A stretch of 64,000 nt of DNA from Cellulomonas sp. URHD0024 (GTDB taxonomy: Bacteria > Actinomycetota > Actinomycetes > Actinomycetales > Cellulomonadaceae), in assembly GCF_000426185.1 (NCBI RefSeq), contig NZ_AUEW01000012.1, positions 1 through 64,000 on the forward strand, in the 5' to 3' direction. Below, one piece after another: positions 61,497 to 64,000 of the stretch; position 1 is the stretch's first letter; every line of letters starts with the position of its first letter. The notes under the pieces were generated by a model, which did not search any database, was not told the DNA's origin, and worked only from the letters and a program-made list of their open reading frames with translations. The position numbers and the translations under genes were made by a program.

Positions 61497-62582
61497 CTGT
61501 CCCCGTCCCGCCCCACGCTGGCCGACGTCGCCGCCGCAGCGGGCGTCTCCGTGTCGACTGCCTCGCTCGCGTTCTCCGGCGCCGGGCCCATCGCCGGCGC
61601 CACCCGCCAGAAGGTCCTCGATGCCGCCGTCCGGCTCGACTACTCCGGGCCCAACCCCCTCGGTCAGCAGCTGCGCCGCGGGCGCTCGGGGATCGTCGGG
61701 GTCGTCGTCGGCGACTCCCTGGGCCGATCGTTCCGCGACCCCGTGTCCATCCAGGTGCTCGACGGATTGGTGAGCACCCTGGGCCCGCTCGACCTGGGCG
61801 TGCTGCTCATCCCGGGCTCCAGCGACCCGGCGGGCCCGGTGGTCGACCCGCTCGTCGAGACGGCAGCCATGGACGTCGCAGTGCTCATGTGGGGCGGAAC
61901 CACCGACGACCCGATGCTCAGCGCCCTGCGCCGACGCGGCATCCCCGCCGTCATCGTCGAGGGCAAGAGCTCCGAGGACGTCGCGTCGGTCGGCATCGAC
62001 GACCGCGGCGGCATCCGGCAGGCGGCCGAGCACCTCCTCTCGCTCGGGCACACCCGGATCGCGACCGTCACCCTTCCGTTCAACCGACTCCGCAACGAGG
62101 GCCTTGTCGACGAGGACCGCATGACCCACCTCGAGTGGGAGATCACGAAGCGGCGCATGGCCGGCGTCACCGACGCGGGCGTCACCCCGGTCGCCGTCTA
62201 CGAGACCCCCGCGTCGCTGGTGGAGCACGGCCGGTCGGCAGGTCTCGCACTCCTGACCGACGCCGACCGCCGCCCCACTGCCGTCGCCTGCCAGTCGGAC
62301 CTGCTCGCGTCCGGGGTCGTGCTGGCGGCGCGCGAGCTCGGGTTGCGCGTCCCCCAGGACGTGTCGGTGTGCGGGTTCGACGGGCTCGACCTGCCCTGGC
62401 TCGCACCCGACGTCCTCACGACCGTCGCGCAGCCGCTCGCCGAGAAGGGCGCGGCGATCGGGCACGCGGTGGAGGACGTGCTCGCCGGTGAGCCGCCCAC
62501 GTATCGAGAACTGCCCGTGGAGCTGCGGATCGGGACGACGACGGGGCCGGCACCGACCCCGTCCGACGGTCCTACAGCCTGA
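61497..62582 (+). CDS. LacI-family transcriptional regulator (apparent CTG start)
   Basis: The 361-residue regulator has the N-terminal helix-turn-helix and hinge (PTLADVAAAAGVSVSTASLAFSGAGPIAGATRQKVLDAAVRLDYSGPNPLGQQLRRG). The periplasmic-binding-protein-like effector domain follows (GIVGVVVGDSLG, GHTRIATVTL, TAVACQSDLLASGVVLAARELG, VPQDVSVCGFDGLDLPWLAPDVLTTVAQP). No ATG, GTG or TTG lies in frame near the conserved start. A perfect GGAGG (61486-61490) sits six bases before a CTG at 61497, which I take as the start. It is divergent from the two MFS genes and converges on the hydratase gene with an 11-bp overlap. Confidence 0.88.
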   Translation: MSPSRPTLADVAAAAGVSVSTASLAFSGAGPIAGATRQKVLDAAVRLDYSGPNPLGQQLRRGRSGIVGVVVGDSLGRSFRDPVSIQVLDGLVSTLGPLDLGVLLIPGSSDPAGPVVDPLVETAAMDVAVLMWGGTTDDPMLSALRRRGIPAVIVEGKSSEDVASVGIDDRGGIRQAAEHLLSLGHTRIATVTLPFNRLRNEGLVDEDRMTHLEWEITKRRMAGVTDAGVTPVAVYETPASLVEHGRSAGLALLTDADRRPTAVACQSDLLASGVVLAARELGLRVPQDVSVCGFDGLDLPWLAPDVLTTVAQPLAEKGAAIGHAVEDVLAGEPPTYRELPVELRIGTTTGPAPTPSDGPTA

Positions 62583-62982
62583 CGACCGCCTGGGCCTTAC
62601 CCAGCACCCGGGCCCCGTCGAGGCTCACGGTCAGGTCGATGCGCGCGGTCCCCGCCGCGGCGTCCAGCGCTCCGACGACGGCGACGACCTCGACGGTCGC
62701 CGCACCGGGGTCCGGAACGGGAACGGGCCGCGTGAAGCGCACCTGATAGTCGACGACCCGGCCCGGGTCCCCAGCCCAGTCGGCGACGACGGCCCCGGCG
62801 GCACCCATGGTCCACATGCCGTGCGCGATGACGTCGGGCAGCCCGACGGAGGTGGCGACGCGCGCGTTCCAGTGGATCGGGTTGAAGTCGCCACTGGCAC
62901 CCGCGTAGCGGACCAGCCGTGCGCGGTCGACGGTGACCTCGCGACGTGCGACCTCGGTGCCGACGGTCAGGTCGTCGCTCAT
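62572..62982 (-). CDS. hadB: MaoC-like dehydratase, HadB type
   Basis: The 136-residue hot-dog protein has the hydratase motif GDFNPIHWN (Asp 32, His 37), followed by ARVATSVGLPDVIAHGMWTMG. In mycobacteria the HadB subunit pairs with HadA to dehydrate 3-hydroxyacyl-ACP in fatty acid elongation. The gene overlaps the upstream hadA-like gene by four bases. Its last 11 bases overlap the end of the LacI gene on the other strand. Confidence 0.88.
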   Translation of the reverse strand: MSDDLTVGTEVARREVTVDRARLVRYAGASGDFNPIHWNARVATSVGLPDVIAHGMWTMGAAGAVVADWAGDPGRVVDYQVRFTRPVPVPDPGAATVEVVAVVGALDAAAGTARIDLTVSLDGARVLGKAQAVVRL

Positions 62983-63428
62983 GAGTCCTCCGGACGCACC
63001 GCGAGGCTCGACACGACGGTCGCCACGGCCTCGCCGGACTCGTCGGCGATCTCCGCACGCGTCGTGATCATGGCCAGGCCCGCCCGGACGGTGATCGAGT
63101 CGACGTGCAGCACCGTCACCAGCCGGTCACCGGCGTGGATGGGCCTGTGGTGCGTGAACCGCTCGTCGGCGTGCACCACGCGGCTGAAGTCGATGCCGGC
63201 TGCGGGGTCCTCGAACAGCTGGGCCTCGGCGCGCTGGGCGACCACGACGGCAAACGTCGGGGGCGCGATCACGTCGGGGTAACCGAGCGCGCGCGCCGCC
63301 GACGGATCCGTGTGGGCGGGGTGGGAGGCACCGACAGCGTCGGCGAACTCCCGGAGCTTCTCGCGACCTACCTCGTAGACCGCGTTCGGCGGGTACTCGC
63401 GTCCCGCGTAGCTCGTGTCGACCTGCAT
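62979..63428 (-). CDS. hadA: MaoC N-terminal-type dehydratase subunit, HadA type
   Basis: The 149-residue single hot-dog protein shows GREKLREFADAVGASHPAHTDPSAARALGYPDVIAPPTF and the FTHHRPIHAGDRL segment. It lacks the catalytic Asp-His motif of its partner, as HadA proteins do, and supplies the substrate pocket. It is coupled to hadB (ATGA). It follows rpmG by 22 bp, the usual rpmG-hadA-hadB order of actinobacteria. Confidence 0.88.
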   Translation of the reverse strand: MQVDTSYAGREYPPNAVYEVGREKLREFADAVGASHPAHTDPSAARALGYPDVIAPPTFAVVVAQRAEAQLFEDPAAGIDFSRVVHADERFTHHRPIHAGDRLVTVLHVDSITVRAGLAMITTRAEIADESGEAVATVVSSLAVRPEDS

Positions 63429-63450
63429 CCTCGTCGTCAGGCGAGCGAGA

Positions 63451-63621
63451 TCAGCGGGTCTCGCGGTGGACCGTGTGACGGTTGTCGCGGGGGCAGAACT
63501 TCTTCATCTCGAGACGGTCGGGGTCGTTCCGACGGTTCTTCTTCGTGATGTAGTTCCGCTCCTTGCACTCAGTGCACGCGAGCGTGATCTTCGGACGGAC
63601 GTCCGAGCTCTTGCTGGCCAT
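63451..63621 (-). CDS. rpmG: 50S ribosomal protein L33
   Basis: The 56-residue product runs from [19 protein letters not shown] and contains [35 protein letters not shown]. The Cys pattern is incomplete (CTEC, then a single FC), so the fourth zinc ligand is doubtful. It lies between tRNA-Met and hadA. Confidence 0.96.
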   Translation of the reverse strand: MASKSSDVRPKITLACTECKERNYITKKNRRNDPDRLEMKKFCPRDNRHTVHRETR

Positions 63622-63704
63622 GGTCTTGCCACCTCTCGCACCTGCTAGGGCGCTGCGATTCTGTCGTTGCGCGCCGGCCGACGCGCTGTTGTGTCACTTG
63701 GCGG

Positions 63705-63778
63705 TAGCGGGAGCGGGACTCGAACCCGCGACACCACGATTATGAGCCGTGTGCTCTAACCACCTGAGCTACCCCGCC
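63705..63778 (-). tRNA. tRNA-Met (anticodon CAT, elongator)
   Basis: A 74-base cloverleaf on the minus strand has 5' arm GGCGGGG, D-arm GCTCAGGTGGTTAGAGC, anticodon loop CTCATAA (CAT), and T-loop GGTTCGAGTCC. The acceptor has G-U pairs at its ends. The start does not show the C1 mismatch of initiator tRNA, so it is the elongator form. Confidence 0.93.
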
Positions 63779-63847
63779 ACTGTCGGTGGGATCTGGGGAC
63801 GTGCCGCAGGCAGTTACGCAGCGGCACTTCCTTCGAACACACCACAG

Positions 63848-63920
63848 AGCCCCGAAAGGGAATCGAACCCTTGACCTTCTCCTTACCATGGAGACGCTCT
63901 GCCGACTGAGCTATCGGGGC
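63848..63920 (-). tRNA. tRNA-Thr (anticodon GGT)
   Basis: A 73-base cloverleaf on the minus strand has acceptor arms GCCCCGA and TCGGGGC, D-arm GCTCAGTCGGCAGAGC, anticodon loop ATGGTAA (GGT), and T-loop GGTTCGATTCC. It is the first RNA gene before tRNA-Met and rpmG. The last 80 bases of the window hold no clear gene. Confidence 0.95.
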
Positions 63921-64000
63921 AGCGCGAGCAAGGTTACACGGGCCCTGGGGTCCTCGCGAAATCGGCCCCGTCCGAGGGCCTGCGCATCCGCGTCGAGCGC

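Overview
The window is GC-rich actinobacterial chromosome and reads as the ribosomal protein / RNA polymerase supercluster of a Cellulomonas-like member of the Micrococcales. The pointers are the S10-spc-alpha gene order, the Zn-type S14, an L15 with a lysine/alanine-rich N-terminal extension, frequent GTG starts, DUF6318 and DUF5709 proteins, and a LAxTG sortase signal. The genus is inference, because no rRNA is present. Most genes lie on the minus strand, so the biological reading order runs from right to left.

Read from the right, the core order is tRNA-Thr, tRNA-Met, rpmG, two MaoC-type dehydratase subunits, murB, tRNA-Trp, secE, nusG, rplK, rplA, rplJ, rplL, rpoB, rpoC, rpsL, rpsG, fusA, tuf, the S10 operon (rpsJ to rpsQ), the spc operon (rplN to rplO), secY-adk-map, infA, rpmJ, rpsM, rpsK, rpoA, rplQ, and finally truA. 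Operon ends carry strong perfect hairpins, and leaders with promoters can be recognised before rplJ, rpoB, rpsL and infA. The drug-target segments of RpoB and S12 look wild type.

This conserved backbone is broken by accessory islets, each at an operon border: (1) two MFS permeases divergent from a LacI regulator (58553-62582); (2) an aminotransferase, a histidine kinase/response regulator pair, an adenosine deaminase, and a membrane protein with a YtrA-like GntR regulator (51291-57287); (3) between rplA and rplJ, a TPR-CHAT protease divergent from an operon of subtilisin-like protease, sigma factor and small beta-domain protein (42878-48195); (4) between rpoC and rpsL, a type VII-style toxin with a coupled immunity candidate and a decayed third gene (31416-33515); (5) between tuf and rpsJ, an AbiEi/nuclease-fold protein whose 3' end has been copied into a tandem repeat array (25132-26231); (6) between infA and map, a sortase-anchored surface protein; (7) between rplQ and truA, an alpha/beta hydrolase, a protein of unknown function and a ROK-type kinase. 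The far left carries an ABC-F ATPase, a DUF5709 protein and two exported proteins.

The most promising undescribed system is islet 3. Two proteases of different families and a sigma factor with its companion share one locus, which suggests a proteolytic switch acting on transcription. The toxin islet, a leader motif shared by the rpsJ and rpsL operons, and the repeat array next to the AbiEi-like gene are the next most interesting signals.
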